A stretch of DNA of 64,000 nt, from positions 62,001 to 126,000 of the forward strand of contig NZ_BOMG01000026.1 of assembly GCF_016862075.1 (NCBI RefSeq). Direction: 5' to 3'. Below, one piece after another: positions 23,878 to 32,296 of the stretch (position 1 is its first letter; the number at the start of each line of letters is the position of its first letter). Made by a program: the position numbers and the translations under genes. A model generated the notes under the pieces. The model was not told the DNA's origin. It did not search any database and saw nothing but the letters and a program-made list of their open reading frames with translations. This stretch comes from Actinoplanes couchii (GTDB taxonomy: Bacteria > Actinomycetota > Actinomycetes > Mycobacteriales > Micromonosporaceae).

Positions 23878-26832
23878 TCAGGACTCCAGCACCCGCTCCA
23901 TCGCGGCCCGGGACCGCCGGGTCAGGCGAAGGTAGCGGTCCACGAACTCACCCGGGTCGCCGCCGTCCAGCAGGAGCACCGCGCCCGCCAGCTCGACCCC
24001 GTGCCGGGGCAGCTGGTCGGTGGGCCGGCCGCGGACCAGGGTGAGGGCGTTGCGCACCTGGGCGGCCAGGGTCCACCCGGCGGTCATCTCGGCCGCGTCC
24101 GACTCGCTGATCAGCCCGTCGGCGGCCGCCGCGGCGAGCGCCTCCAGGGTCCGGGTCTTGCGCAGCTCCGGGACGGCGTGCGCGTTGCGCAGCTGGGTGA
24201 GCTGGACCGCCCACTCCACGTCGGAGAGCCCGCCCCGGCCGAGTTTGGTGTGCGTGTTCGGGTCGGCGCCGCGGGGCAGCCGCTCGGTCTCCACCCGGGC
24301 CTTGATCCGCCGGATCTCGATCACCTGCTCGCGGGTGAGGCCGCCGTCCGGGTAGCGGGAGCCGTCAGCCAGCGTCTCGAACCGCCGGCCCAGCTCGACG
24401 TCGCCGCAGACGAACCGGGCCCGCAGCAGCGCCTGCGCCTCCCACACCTTCGACCAGCGGTCGTAGTACTGCCGGTAGGCGGGCAGGCTGCGCACCAGCG
24501 GGCCCTGCCGGCCCTCCGGGCGCAGGTCGGCGTCGACACCGAGGGCCGGGTCGGGGGCGGGCGCGTTGAGCAGCCGGCGCATCTCCTCGGCGACGGCGTG
24601 CGCGGCCGCGCTGGCCTCGCCGTCCGGGCAGCCCTCCGGTTTCTCGTAGACGAACAGCACGTCGGCGTCGGAGGGGTAGCTCATCTCGTACCCGCCGAGC
24701 CGGCCCATCCCGATGACCGCGAACCGGAGACCGTCCGGGCCGGGTTTGACCCGCCGGGCGATCCGCAGCGCCGCGTTCAGGGTGGCGTCGGTGACGTCGG
24801 ACAGGGCGACCCCGATCGCGTCCACACCCAGCGGCCGGTCCGGGGCCAGGTCCCCGCCCTGGCTGAGGATGTCGGCGCAGGCGATCCGGAACAGTTCCCG
24901 GCGGCGCAGCGCCCGGACCGCGGCGATCGCCTTGACCGGGTCGGGGTGCCGGTCCCCGGCGGCGGCGAACCCGTCCAGCAGTTTCTCCCGCGCGCGGGGC
25001 AGGAGCTCACCGTCGTCGGCGAGCAGCCGCAGCGCCTCCGGGTCGCGGGTGAGCAGGTCGGTGGCGTACCGGGAGAGGCTCAGCACCCGGGCCAGCCGGC
25101 GGGCCACCGGACCCCCGTCGCGCAGCAGCCGCAAATACCACGGGGTGCTGCCCAGCTTGTCCGAGACGGCCCGGTAGTTGAGCAGGCCCCGGTCGGGTTC
25201 CGGGGCGTCGGCGAAGTCCTGCAGCAGCATCGGCAGCAGGGTCCGCTGGATCGCCGCGGTCCGGGTCACCCCGCCGGTCAGCGCCTCCAGGTGCCGCAGC
25301 GCGCCCGTCGCGTCGGCGAACCCGAGGATCTCCAGCCGCCGCTTCGCCGACTCCGGGACCATCCGCAGCTCCTCGGCGGGCACCCGGGCCACCGCTTCGA
25401 GCAGCGGCTGGTAGAGCAGTTTCACGTGCAGGCGCCGGACACTCGCGGCGTGGCCGACCCAGTCCGAGCGGAACGCCTCGACGGCGTCCCGGCCGGGCAC
25501 GGCGGTGTAACCGAGGGCGGCCGCCAGCCAGCGCAGCCCGGCCGGGTCGTCCGGCACGGTGTGGGTGCGCTTGAGCTGTTGCAGTTGCAGGCGGTGCTCG
25601 ACCCCGCGCAGGAACCGGTATCCCCGGACCAGCGTCTCGCCGTCCTGACGTCCGACGTAGCCGCCGGCGACCAGCGCGCGCAACGCCGGGATGGTCCCCG
25701 GATCCCGCAACGACTCGTCGATCCGGCCGTGCACCAGCTGGAGCAGCTGCACCGCGAACTCGATGTCACGCAGCCCGCCGGAACCGCGCTTGATCTCCCG
25801 GTTCTGTTCCTTCTTCGGGATGTTGTCGATGATCCGCCGGCGCATGTCGCGGACGTCGGCGACCGCCTCGGGCCGTTCCGCCGCGTGCCAGACCAGTGGC
25901 GCCAGGTCGGCGATCCACTCCTGCGCCAGGGCCAGGTCACCGGCGGCCGGCCGGGCCTTGAGCAGCGCCTGGAACTCCCAGGTCCGGGCCCAGCGCCGGT
26001 AGTACGCCTGGTGGCTGGCGAGGGTGCGGACCAGCGGGCCCCGGCTGCCCTCGGGACGCAGCGCGGCGTCCACCGGCCAGGCCACCATGCCGCAGATCTC
26101 CATCAGCCGGGCCGCCACGGTCGTGCCCGCGCTCAGGTCCTCGTCACCGGCGGCCACGAAGATCACGTCCACGTCGGAGACGTAGTTCAGCTCGTAACCG
26201 CCGCACTTGCCCATCGCCACCACCGCGAGGCGGGGCTCCGGGGTGCCGGCCGGGAGACCGTCGACGGCTATCGCGTACGCCGCCGCCAGGGTCTCGTCGG
26301 CCAGCCGGGACAGGGCCGCCATGGTGGGTTCCAGGCCGCGGCCCGCCGTCAGGTCGGCGGCGGCGATGCGCAACAGCGATATCCGGTACGCCTTCCGCAA
26401 GGCCGGCACGGTGAGCTGCTCGAAGCCGGCCAGCCCGCCGTCGGCCTCCGGCGGCAGCCCGGTCCGCCCGGTGGCCAGCGACCGCCACTCGTCCGGGTTG
26501 GCCACCAGGTGGTCGCCGAGCGCCGACGACGCCCCCAGCACGGCCAGGAACCGCCGCCGCAGCCCGAGGTCCCCGGCGAGCCCGGCGAGCAGCTCGGCGG
26601 CCTTCGTCTCGTCGCCCCGCCCGGCCGACTCGACGATCCGGTGCAGCTGGCGCAGCGCCAGGTTCGGTTCGGCGGCCTTGGAGAGCGCGTCCAGCAGCCC
26701 GGCCGCGTCCTCGTCGACCGGGACCTGCGCCTCGACGTCCCAGAGCCGTAGCCCACCGGGCCCGAGCAGGTCGGTGGCGCGGGCCCCGTTGTCGGCGAAC
26801 CCGTACCGGGCGAGACGCGTGGGCCGGGTCAT
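23878..26832 (-). CDS. glnE: Glutamine synthetase adenylyltransferase/deadenylase
   Basis: This 984-residue enzyme adenylylates and deadenylylates glutamine synthetase I to tune nitrogen assimilation. The two nucleotidyltransferase domains are visible: YELNYVSDVDVIFV in the N-terminal deadenylylase half and YEMSYPSDADVLFV in the C-terminal adenylylase half. Each is followed by a GSGGLRDIEFAVQLLQL or RGGLSDVEWAVQLTQL helix. Length fits the family. The ATG at 26832 overlaps the upstream amidotransferase stop (TGATG). A long open frame on the opposite strand is an antisense shadow. The glutamine synthetase at 32297 lacks the usual adenylylation site, so its substrate is probably a GlnA1 elsewhere. 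Confidence 0.97.
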   Translation of the reverse strand: MTRPTRLARYGFADNGARATDLLGPGGLRLWDVEAQVPVDEDAAGLLDALSKAAEPNLALRQLHRIVESAGRGDETKAAELLAGLAGDLGLRRRFLAVLGASSALGDHLVANPDEWRSLATGRTGLPPEADGGLAGFEQLTVPALRKAYRISLLRIAAADLTAGRGLEPTMAALSRLADETLAAAYAIAVDGLPAGTPEPRLAVVAMGKCGGYELNYVSDVDVIFVAAGDEDLSAGTTVAARLMEICGMVAWPVDAALRPEGSRGPLVRTLASHQAYYRRWARTWEFQALLKARPAAGDLALAQEWIADLAPLVWHAAERPEAVADVRDMRRRIIDNIPKKEQNREIKRGSGGLRDIEFAVQLLQLVHGRIDESLRDPGTIPALRALVAGGYVGRQDGETLVRGYRFLRGVEHRLQLQQLKRTHTVPDDPAGLRWLAAALGYTAVPGRDAVEAFRSDWVGHAASVRRLHVKLLYQPLLEAVARVPAEELRMVPESAKRRLEILGFADATGALRHLEALTGGVTRTAAIQRTLLPMLLQDFADAPEPDRGLLNYRAVSDKLGSTPWYLRLLRDGGPVARRLARVLSLSRYATDLLTRDPEALRLLADDGELLPRAREKLLDGFAAAGDRHPDPVKAIAAVRALRRRELFRIACADILSQGGDLAPDRPLGVDAIGVALSDVTDATLNAALRIARRVKPGPDGLRFAVIGMGRLGGYEMSYPSDADVLFVYEKPEGCPDGEASAAAHAVAEEMRRLLNAPAPDPALGVDADLRPEGRQGPLVRSLPAYRQYYDRWSKVWEAQALLRARFVCGDVELGRRFETLADGSRYPDGGLTREQVIEIRRIKARVETERLPRGADPNTHTKLGRGGLSDVEWAVQLTQLRNAHAVPELRKTRTLEALAAAAADGLISESDAAEMTAGWTLAAQVRNALTLVRGRPTDQLPRHGVELAGAVLLLDGGDPGEFVDRYLRLTRRSRAAMERVLES

Positions 26833-27617
26833 CACTGCCCCAGCAGAGGCAGGGTGGGACGGCCGCTCGGATCGGGCAGGTCGGCGTCCGGCAGCGTGCC
26901 GAGGGCCAGCGAGGCGAAACGCTGGGCGAACGGCTGCCACACCTCTTCGACGTCGGCGAGCGCGCCGGTGGTGGCCTCGACCACGTTCTCCGGGTCGTAG
27001 TCCAGCTCGATCAGGGTCGCCTCGTCGGCGCGCGCCCAGTCGGCGATCATCGCGGCGTCGCACTCGATGTGGAACTGCAGGCCCCAGGCCCGGTCGCCGA
27101 TCCGGAACGCCTGGTTCGGGAAGCGGCTGGACGCGGCGAGCAGCACCGCGTTCATCGGCAGCTCGGTGATCTCGTCGCGGTGCCACTGCAGCACGTCGGG
27201 CAGCAGCGGAACCCACTTGAACAGCGGATCCTCGTCGGCGACGTCCCGTTTGGCGACCAGGCCGGGGCCGATCTCCGGGCCCCCCTCGCTGCGCTCCACC
27301 CGGCCGCCGTTGGCCCGGGCCAGCAACTGGCCGCCGAGACAGACGCCCAGGGTCGGCACCCGGTGCCGGACCGCCTTGCGCAGCAGCCCCTCCAGCGCCG
27401 GGAACCAGGACGCGCCGGGAGTGCCGGAGTCGTCCGGGTACGCGTTCTGATCACCTCCCAGCACGATCAGCGCCAGGAAACCCTCCAGGGTCTCCGGCAG
27501 CTGGTCCCCGGCGTGTGGCCGGAGCACGGTGAGTTCCAGACCGGCTTCTGTCAGCCAGTCCCCGAGTCGCCGGAGATCGTCGCTCGGGTCGTTCTCGATG
27601 ACTAGTGCGGTGCCCAC
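26832..27617 (-). CDS. Class I glutamine amidotransferase (GMP synthase-like)
   Basis: This 261-residue enzyme should release ammonia from glutamine. The nucleophile Cys93 is in TLGVCLGGQLLA, and the triad His183 and Glu185 are in LQFHIECD. It is a stand-alone GMP-synthase-like GATase domain; the acceptor reaction is unknown. The GTG start has TAGCCT 6 nt upstream and no ribosome site, so it may be leaderless. Translational coupling to glnE places it in a nitrogen-control operon. Confidence 0.88.
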   Translation of the reverse strand: MGTALVIENDPSDDLRRLGDWLTEAGLELTVLRPHAGDQLPETLEGFLALIVLGGDQNAYPDDSGTPGASWFPALEGLLRKAVRHRVPTLGVCLGGQLLARANGGRVERSEGGPEIGPGLVAKRDVADEDPLFKWVPLLPDVLQWHRDEITELPMNAVLLAASSRFPNQAFRIGDRAWGLQFHIECDAAMIADWARADEATLIELDYDPENVVEATTGALADVEEVWQPFAQRFASLALGTLPDADLPDPSGRPTLPLLGQ

Positions 27618-27651
27618 CCGTCGAGGCTATCGGAGGCGGTTTGATGAAGGC

Positions 27652-28485
27652 ATGCTCGCTGCCGTGATCGCCGCTTCCGACGGGCCGGACGTCTTCGCAC
27701 TGGACGAGGTGCCGGAACCCTCGGGCGGCGCCATTCTCATCGACGTGACGCTGGCCGGGGTCAGTCTCCGCGACCTGGAACACCGGCGCGGCCCGCACGC
27801 GCCGCCGGTGCTCGGCACCGACGTGGTCGGGCGGCGGCGCTCCGACGGCCGGCGGGTCGCCGCCCTGCTCCCGGACGGCGGCGGGTACGCCCAGGTGGTG
27901 GCCGCTCCGGCCGGTCACGTGGTCGAGGTGCCGGACGAGGTCGGCGACGAACAGGCCCTGGCCGTGCTGGAACAGGGGCTGACCGCCTGGCACTGCCTGC
28001 ACACGGTGGGCCGGGTCGACCCCGGTGACGTGGTGCTGGTGGCGACCGCGGGCGCGGGCGGGGCCGGGCACCTGGAGATCCAGCTGGCCCGGTCGGCCGG
28101 GGCCCGGGTGATCGCGTCAGTGCAGGACGGCACCCCGACGCTGATCCTGGACGGGATCGGCGGGCGGCTGTTCGAGCAGCTGCGGGCGGTGCTGGCACCC
28201 TTCGGGCGGATCGTGACGTACGGCGAACCCCTCGGCTCCGTCCCGGTCGCCCCGCTGGTGACGGCCTCGACCGGGGTGCTCGGCTTCGACCTCAGGCAGG
28301 TGCTGGCCGACGAGGAGCTCTACCGGTCCAGTGCGGCCCGGCTGTTCCACCTGGTCGAACGGGGTGTGCTGACCTTCCCGGAGAGTCCCGTCTACCCGCT
28401 GTCAGCGGTCGGCCGGGCACACACCGATCTGGAGAACCGGGTGGTGGCCGGCAAGCCGCTGATCGACGTACGGCATCCGTTCTGA
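27652..28485 (+). CDS. Quinone-oxidoreductase/alcohol-dehydrogenase-like protein, internally shortened
   Basis: This 277-residue protein belongs to the MDR superfamily by its GroES-like start (EVPEPSGGAILIDVTLAGVS; PPVLGTDVVGRR) and its nucleotide-binding part (GDVVLVATAGAGGAGHLEIQ; LDGIGGRLFEQLRAVLAPFG). Normal members are about 320 residues. Here the text jumps from ARVIASVQDG to TPTLILDGIGG, so roughly 45 residues that normally finish the Rossmann fold (the EKAALARELGAD part) appear missing. NADPH binding may be lost or altered. It is divergent from the amidotransferase. The stop codon lies inside the dispersed palindromic repeat. Confidence 0.8.
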   Translation: MLAAVIAASDGPDVFALDEVPEPSGGAILIDVTLAGVSLRDLEHRRGPHAPPVLGTDVVGRRRSDGRRVAALLPDGGGYAQVVAAPAGHVVEVPDEVGDEQALAVLEQGLTAWHCLHTVGRVDPGDVVLVATAGAGGAGHLEIQLARSAGARVIASVQDGTPTLILDGIGGRLFEQLRAVLAPFGRIVTYGEPLGSVPVAPLVTASTGVLGFDLRQVLADEELYRSSAARLFHLVERGVLTFPESPVYPLSAVGRAHTDLENRVVAGKPLIDVRHPF

Positions 28486-28535
28486 CCGTTGTCAAGCGAT
28501 CTTCTTGACAACGGTCAGGGATTTAGATCTTTATC
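28483..28535. repeat. Dispersed palindromic repeat, copy 2
   Basis: TGACCGTTGTCAAG (28483-28496) and CTTGACAACGGTCA (28504-28517) are perfect 14-bp arms around a 7-nt loop. The element and its AT-richer flank (GGGATTTAGATCTTTAT) match, inverted, the copy at 10617-10668. It begins at the TGA of the preceding gene and may serve as a terminator. Confidence 0.75.
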
Positions 28536-28980
28536 TGAAATCAGCCGGTTTCCATCTCGCGATGACCTCGTCGTCGTCGACCTCGCCGGTCTCCTCGAAG
28601 CCCATCGACAGGTAGAGGTCACGGGCCGCGGTGTTGGCCGGCTGGTAGCTCAGCGCCACGTTCGGCGTGCCGGGCTCGGCGATCAGGCGCTCCCGCAACT
28701 GCCGGACCACCTCGCGCCCGATCCCCTGCCGCTGGTGTCTCGCGTCCACCACCACGCCACCGATCCAGTGACTGCCGTCGTCGTCCCGGCCCCACATCAC
28801 AAAACCGGTCACCTCGCCGCCACGCACCACGGCCAGCGGGTTCCAGGTGTCGCCGTAGTGGCACAGACAGAGGTAGTAGGTCACCTCCGCGACGAAGTCC
28901 CGCTGCCCGGGGTGGACGCTGAGGGCCGCGCAGTCCCGCCAGTTCGCGGCGGTGACGGGCTCGAGCCTGATGTCGGTCAT
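28531..28980 (-). CDS. GNAT-family N-acetyltransferase
   Basis: This 149-residue protein has the GNAT fold with the acetyl-CoA loop VVVDARHQRQGIGREVVRQL (Q/RxxGxG/A) and the late ALSYQPANTAARDLYLSMGF motif. It resembles SpeG/diamine-acetyltransferase-like members, but the acceptor is unknown. ATG 28980 opens MTDIRLEPVTAANWRD, a typical GNAT start. It runs toward the dispersed repeat and the convergent oxidoreductase-like gene and is divergent from the VOC protein gene. Confidence 0.88.
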   Translation of the reverse strand: MTDIRLEPVTAANWRDCAALSVHPGQRDFVAEVTYYLCLCHYGDTWNPLAVVRGGEVTGFVMWGRDDDGSHWIGGVVVDARHQRQGIGREVVRQLRERLIAEPGTPNVALSYQPANTAARDLYLSMGFEETGEVDDDEVIARWKPADFR

Positions 28981-29079
28981 TCGGGTGATCCTGTCAAACA
29001 CCGCCGAAACACCGACAGGACGGTGTCGCCGGTGGCTCGCAGAGTGGGGAGCAGATCCGACGACATCGAGGAGTACGAC

Positions 29080-29439
29080 ATGACCGCAGTGAACGGGATC
29101 GGCTGGTTCCAGATCGGCACCGACCAGCCGGCCGAGGCGGAGCGGTTCTACGGCGGGCTGTTCGGCTGGACCTTCACCGAGGCCGTGCCGACGTACAAGT
29201 TCATCAAGACCCCGGGTGAGGACGGCATCCCGGGCGGTCTCGCCGACACCAGCGGCGGCGGGCCGAACCACGCGGTCTTCTCGGTCCTGGTGGCCGACGT
29301 CGACGCGACGTGCGCGGCGGCCGAGGCAGCCGGTGGGAAGGTGCTGGTCAAGCGGGTGGCCGCCGAGGGCACGTCGATCGCCCACCTGCTCGACCCGGCC
29401 GGCAACCAGTTCCAGATCTTCAAGCCGCCGGCCGCCTAG
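29080..29439 (+). CDS. VOC (glyoxalase-fold) family protein
   Basis: This 119-residue single VOC module has IGWFQIGTDQPAEAERFYGG and GWTF at the start and LLDPAGNQFQIFKP at the end, as in CFP30B-type proteins of actinobacteria. GAGGAG stands 6 nt before the ATG. These proteins bind metals or small ligands, and a lyase or resistance role is possible. Its end overlaps the convergent WYL regulator by four bases. Confidence 0.88.
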   Translation: MTAVNGIGWFQIGTDQPAEAERFYGGLFGWTFTEAVPTYKFIKTPGEDGIPGGLADTSGGGPNHAVFSVLVADVDATCAAAEAAGGKVLVKRVAAEGTSIAHLLDPAGNQFQIFKPPAA

Positions 29440-30128
29440 GTGAGAGTCAACGGCCGCAGGCGGTGGGGGAGGTCGAGCTGGACCTCCGCCAGCGTCCGCG
29501 GCCGGACCGTCTCCCGGGTCGGTGTCACGGTGGCGATCCGGTCGGGGCGGAACACCCGCACCGACTCGCGCAGCCGGCACCAGGCGATCAGGTACCAGTG
29601 ACCGCGGGCCCCGACGTAACCCAGCGGCTCGATGTCGCGCGAGGTGACCGTGCCGTGCCGGTCGGCGTAACCGATCCGGAGCACACAGCCGACCGGGAGC
29701 GCGCCACCGGCCAGCCGGGGCAGCTCGGCCGACGGCGTGTCACCGGTGAGCTGGATCCGCCCGGCCAGGTCACGTGCCTCGGCCACGTCCTCCGGGCGCA
29801 TCGCGGCGAGCAGTTTGCGCAGCGCGCTGGCCGCCGGATGCCGGAACGGGGTGCCCTCCATGCTCCGCAGCGCGAGCGCCATCGCGACCGCCTCGTCCGG
29901 AGTCAGGTTGACCGGGGGCAGGGTGTGCGCCCGGTCCAGGCAGTAACCACCGGTGCGGCCGGTCTCCGCGTAGATCGGCGTGCCGGACTGCTGCAGCGCC
30001 GAGATGTCCCGCTCGACGGTGCGCACGCTGACCTCGAACCGGCCGGCCAGCCAGCTGGCGCTGCGGGGGCGCGGAGCCACCGCCCGGAGTTCCTCGACCA
30101 TGGCGTAGAGGCGATCGGTACGGTTCAC
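29436..30128 (-). CDS. WYL-domain (YafY-like) transcriptional regulator
   Basis: This 230-residue regulator has an N-terminal HTH_11 winged helix (NRTDRLYAMVEELRAVAPRP; VRTVERDISALQQSGTPIYA) and a WYL ligand-sensing domain (LRIGYADRHGTVTSRDIEPL; GYVGARGHWYLIAWCRLR, where WYL becomes WYLIAW). I chose GTG 30128 because the helix begins directly after it. It is convergent with the VOC protein gene, a common neighbour pair in actinobacteria. Confidence 0.88.
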   Translation of the reverse strand: MNRTDRLYAMVEELRAVAPRPRSASWLAGRFEVSVRTVERDISALQQSGTPIYAETGRTGGYCLDRAHTLPPVNLTPDEAVAMALALRSMEGTPFRHPAASALRKLLAAMRPEDVAEARDLAGRIQLTGDTPSAELPRLAGGALPVGCVLRIGYADRHGTVTSRDIEPLGYVGARGHWYLIAWCRLRESVRVFRPDRIATVTPTRETVRPRTLAEVQLDLPHRLRPLTLT

Positions 30129-30162
30129 CCCCGGGACGCTAGCCCGGGGGTACGACAAGAAC

Positions 30163-30588
30163 TCAGGCGATACAGGCGCACACGATGACGGCCGCACCGA
30201 AGTGGGACGCCGCGCTCACCACCGCCCCCGGGTGCTTCTCCTGGGTGCAGATGACCTCGCCCAGCTTGCCCGGGGTCATCCAGTCCAGCACCAGGAACGC
30301 CAGGCCCATGATGGCGATGCCGATCAGGCCGAACAGCGCCGTCGACGCCAGGCCCTGACCGAACGAGTCCCAGGTCGTGAAGATCGAGGTGAAGACGATC
30401 GCCGCGATACCGAGCTGGTTCGCCGTCAGCAGCAGAGCGGCGTTCGGGTTCTTCTCGACCCAGATCAGGTCGCGCAGTTTGCCCGGGGTGAGCAGGTCGA
30501 CCAGAACGAATCCGACCGCCATCAGCCCGATGCCGACCACCCCGAACACTATGCTGCGCCCGGCGCCCTCAAGCAGATCCTCCAGCAC
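30163..30588 (-). CDS. DUF350-family membrane protein
   Basis: This 141-residue protein has four transmembrane segments in two similar halves (IVFGVVGIGLMAVGFVLVDL and LFGLIGIAIMGLAFLVLDWM, each followed by TPGKL). That internal duplication is typical of DUF350/UPF0719 proteins. The GTG start at 30588 follows GAGGGAG by 6 nt. The function of the family is unknown. It is divergent from the ECF sigma factor gene. Confidence 0.85.
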   Translation of the reverse strand: MLEDLLEGAGRSIVFGVVGIGLMAVGFVLVDLLTPGKLRDLIWVEKNPNAALLLTANQLGIAAIVFTSIFTTWDSFGQGLASTALFGLIGIAIMGLAFLVLDWMTPGKLGEVICTQEKHPGAVVSAASHFGAAVIVCACIA

Positions 30589-30752
30589 GGTTTCTCCCTC
30601 ATCATGTGTAGTCCGCCCCAGACCGTATCCGAGCCGATCTACCGCGTCGATCGGACGCCGGGACCAGCGGTGACGTTTTTCCGCCAGGTGGCGCTGTACC
30701 AGGGGAGCCCGCATGCGGTGTGAGGGCGGAACGAGGGGTCGGTGGTCTTCGG

Positions 30753-31385
30753 ATGATGGACGCGGAGGACCTCGACGCCGTCGTGATCGCGGCACAGTCG
30801 GGTGACGAGCAGGCGTTCCGTCTCCTCTACCGGACACAGCAGCCGGCGCTGCTGCGTTACCTGCGGATCCTGGTCGGTGAGGACGCCGAGGACGTCGCCT
30901 CCGAGGCCTGGCTGCAGATCGCCCGGGACCTGCGGACGTTCTCCGGCGACTTCGACGGATTCCGGGGCTGGACCGCGACGATCGCCCGGCACCGGGCCAT
31001 GGACCTGCTGCGTTCCCAGCGCCGCCGACCACAGCCGGCGGCCGCTGACGAGTTCCTGGCCGAGCTGCGCGCCGCCGACGACACCGCCGACCGCGCCCTG
31101 GAACTGGTCACCACCGACGCCGCGGTCGCGCTGATCGCCGCGCTGCCCCCGGAGCAGGCCGAGGCGGTGATGCTGCGGGTGGTGGTCGGCCTGGACGCGA
31201 AGAGCACCGGGAAGATCCTCGGACGGCGGGCGGGCGCCATCCGTACCGCCGCCTATCGGGGTTTGAAGAACCTCGCCGCCCGCCTGGCCCAGCCCGCACA
31301 GCCTCCACCTGAGCAGCGCAGATCCGCCTCGTGGAGCAACCCGGTGACAACTTCGGCGGCGCCGGCGCTGAAGGAGATGAGATGA
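30753..31385 (+). CDS. ECF-type RNA polymerase sigma factor
   Basis: This sigma factor of about 210 residues has region 2 (FRLLYRTQQPALLRYLRILV; DVASEAWLQIARDLRTFSG; WTATIARHRAMDLLRS) and region 4 (LPPEQAEAVMLRVVVGLDAK). It recruits RNA polymerase to a stress or envelope regulon. I prefer ATG 30753 (or 30756) over the GTG at 30720, because family members start close to the region 2 helix. Its stop overlaps the next gene (ATGA), which encodes a membrane protein placed as an anti-sigma factor. Confidence 0.88.
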   Translation: MMDAEDLDAVVIAAQSGDEQAFRLLYRTQQPALLRYLRILVGEDAEDVASEAWLQIARDLRTFSGDFDGFRGWTATIARHRAMDLLRSQRRRPQPAAADEFLAELRAADDTADRALELVTTDAAVALIAALPPEQAEAVMLRVVVGLDAKSTGKILGRRAGAIRTAAYRGLKNLAARLAQPAQPPPEQRRSASWSNPVTTSAAPALKEMR

Positions 31386-32098
31386 CCAGCCCCGAGGAGT
31401 GGACCCCGATGGACCGGAAGACCGCAGACAGTCTGCTGCGCGGTGACCGGACCGGGCATGCCCTCGATCGGGTGCTGGCCGCCGCACAGGCCCCCGCGAC
31501 CGCGGCCGAGCTGGCCGGGGAGGCCGACGCGATGGCGGCGTTCCGGGCCGCCGCGCAGGCCCCGGCGAAACACCGCAAGCGGCCGTCGGTGATCCAGTCC
31601 TGCCTGACCCGGATGCTGACCCTCAAGGTCGCCGCGGTCGCCTTCGCCACCAGCGCGACAGTCGGCGGAATGGCCCTGGCCGCGAACACCGGCGCCCTGC
31701 ACGAGGCCACCTTCAGCGCCCCGGAGCCGTCGGCGACCGCCACGTCCGAAGCCGCGCAGGTCTCGCCGCCGGTCTCACCGACCGTCTCACCCCCGGCGCA
31801 AGTCGGCACCACATCGTCGGCGACTCCGAAGAAAAGAGTGACCGACACCGATCTGTGCACCGATTTCCAGCGGAACCACGAGCGTTTCCGGGAGCAGGTG
31901 CGGCGCGCCGGGAAGAACCAGGTCGAGATGGAACGAACCTGCCGCACCCGGGCCGGCGCACCGAACACGTCACCCAGCGCCCGCCAGCCCTCCCGGGAAC
32001 CGTTCCGGGATCGCAACGGTGGCGGAACGAGAACCCCCGAACGGGAGCCGCAACAAGGGGGTGGAAACACCGGCGGAGCGGGACAACCGCACCGCTGA
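31382..32098 (+). CDS. Putative membrane anti-sigma/regulatory partner of the ECF factor
   Basis: This 238-residue protein has a cytoplasmic head of about 78 residues, one transmembrane helix at about 80-100 (LTLKVAAVAFATSATVGGMA) and a Ser/Thr/Pro-rich outer part. Its tail (DLCTDFQRNHERFREQVRRA; PEREPQQGGGNTGGAGQPHR) carries two Cys residues. It is translationally coupled to the ECF sigma gene. No zinc-binding HxxxCxxC motif is visible, so it is not a ZAS anti-sigma factor. Its regulatory role is inferred from position. Confidence 0.7.
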   Translation: MTSPEEWTPMDRKTADSLLRGDRTGHALDRVLAAAQAPATAAELAGEADAMAAFRAAAQAPAKHRKRPSVIQSCLTRMLTLKVAAVAFATSATVGGMALAANTGALHEATFSAPEPSATATSEAAQVSPPVSPTVSPPAQVGTTSSATPKKRVTDTDLCTDFQRNHERFREQVRRAGKNQVEMERTCRTRAGAPNTSPSARQPSREPFRDRNGGGTRTPEREPQQGGGNTGGAGQPHR

Positions 32099-32112
32099 CA
32101 CAAGCCGGCACT

Positions 32113-32147
32113 CGGCGGACCGGATCTGGGGAACGGGCGGTCCGCCG
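32113..32147. terminator. Hairpin 1 after the ECF operon
   Basis: CGGCGGACC (32113-32121) pairs with GGTCCGCCG (32139-32147) 15 bp after the operon's stop. There is no T-run. It is the first of three consecutive stems between two convergent genes. Confidence 0.45.
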
Positions 32148-32210
32148 GGTGCCTTGAACGGTCGGTCATCGGCTGGGTCGCCCCCACTCAGCACACGATG
32201 ATCGCACCAG

Positions 32211-32246
32211 CCAGGCGGTGACGGCTCGGACACCGTCACCGCCTGG
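32211..32246. terminator. Hairpin 2, perfect 14-bp stem
   Basis: CCAGGCGGTGACGG (32211-32224) and CCGTCACCGCCTGG (32233-32246) pair perfectly around an 8-nt loop, just before the bidirectional terminator. Confidence 0.5.
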
Positions 32247-32251
32247 CGCCA

Positions 32252-32290
32252 CGAAAAAAGGGGCCCCTCCGCGAGGGGCCCCTTTTTTCG
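32252..32290. terminator. Bidirectional rho-independent terminator
   Basis: GGGGCCCCTC-CGC-GAGGGGCCCC is flanked by six A residues on the left and six T residues on the right, so it can stop transcription from both the ECF operon and the convergent glutamine synthetase gene, whose stop is 7 bp away. Confidence 0.9.
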
Positions 32291-32296
32291 AGCTGT

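Noticed and set aside
24001..26751. Long forward open frame of 916 codons opposite glnE
   Set aside because: Same type of antisense shadow; GlnE on the reverse strand has all expected motifs.
28777..28870. Continuation of the acetyltransferase frame to 29580
   Set aside because: The upstream part is antisense to the VOC protein gene; the GNAT fold starts at 28980.
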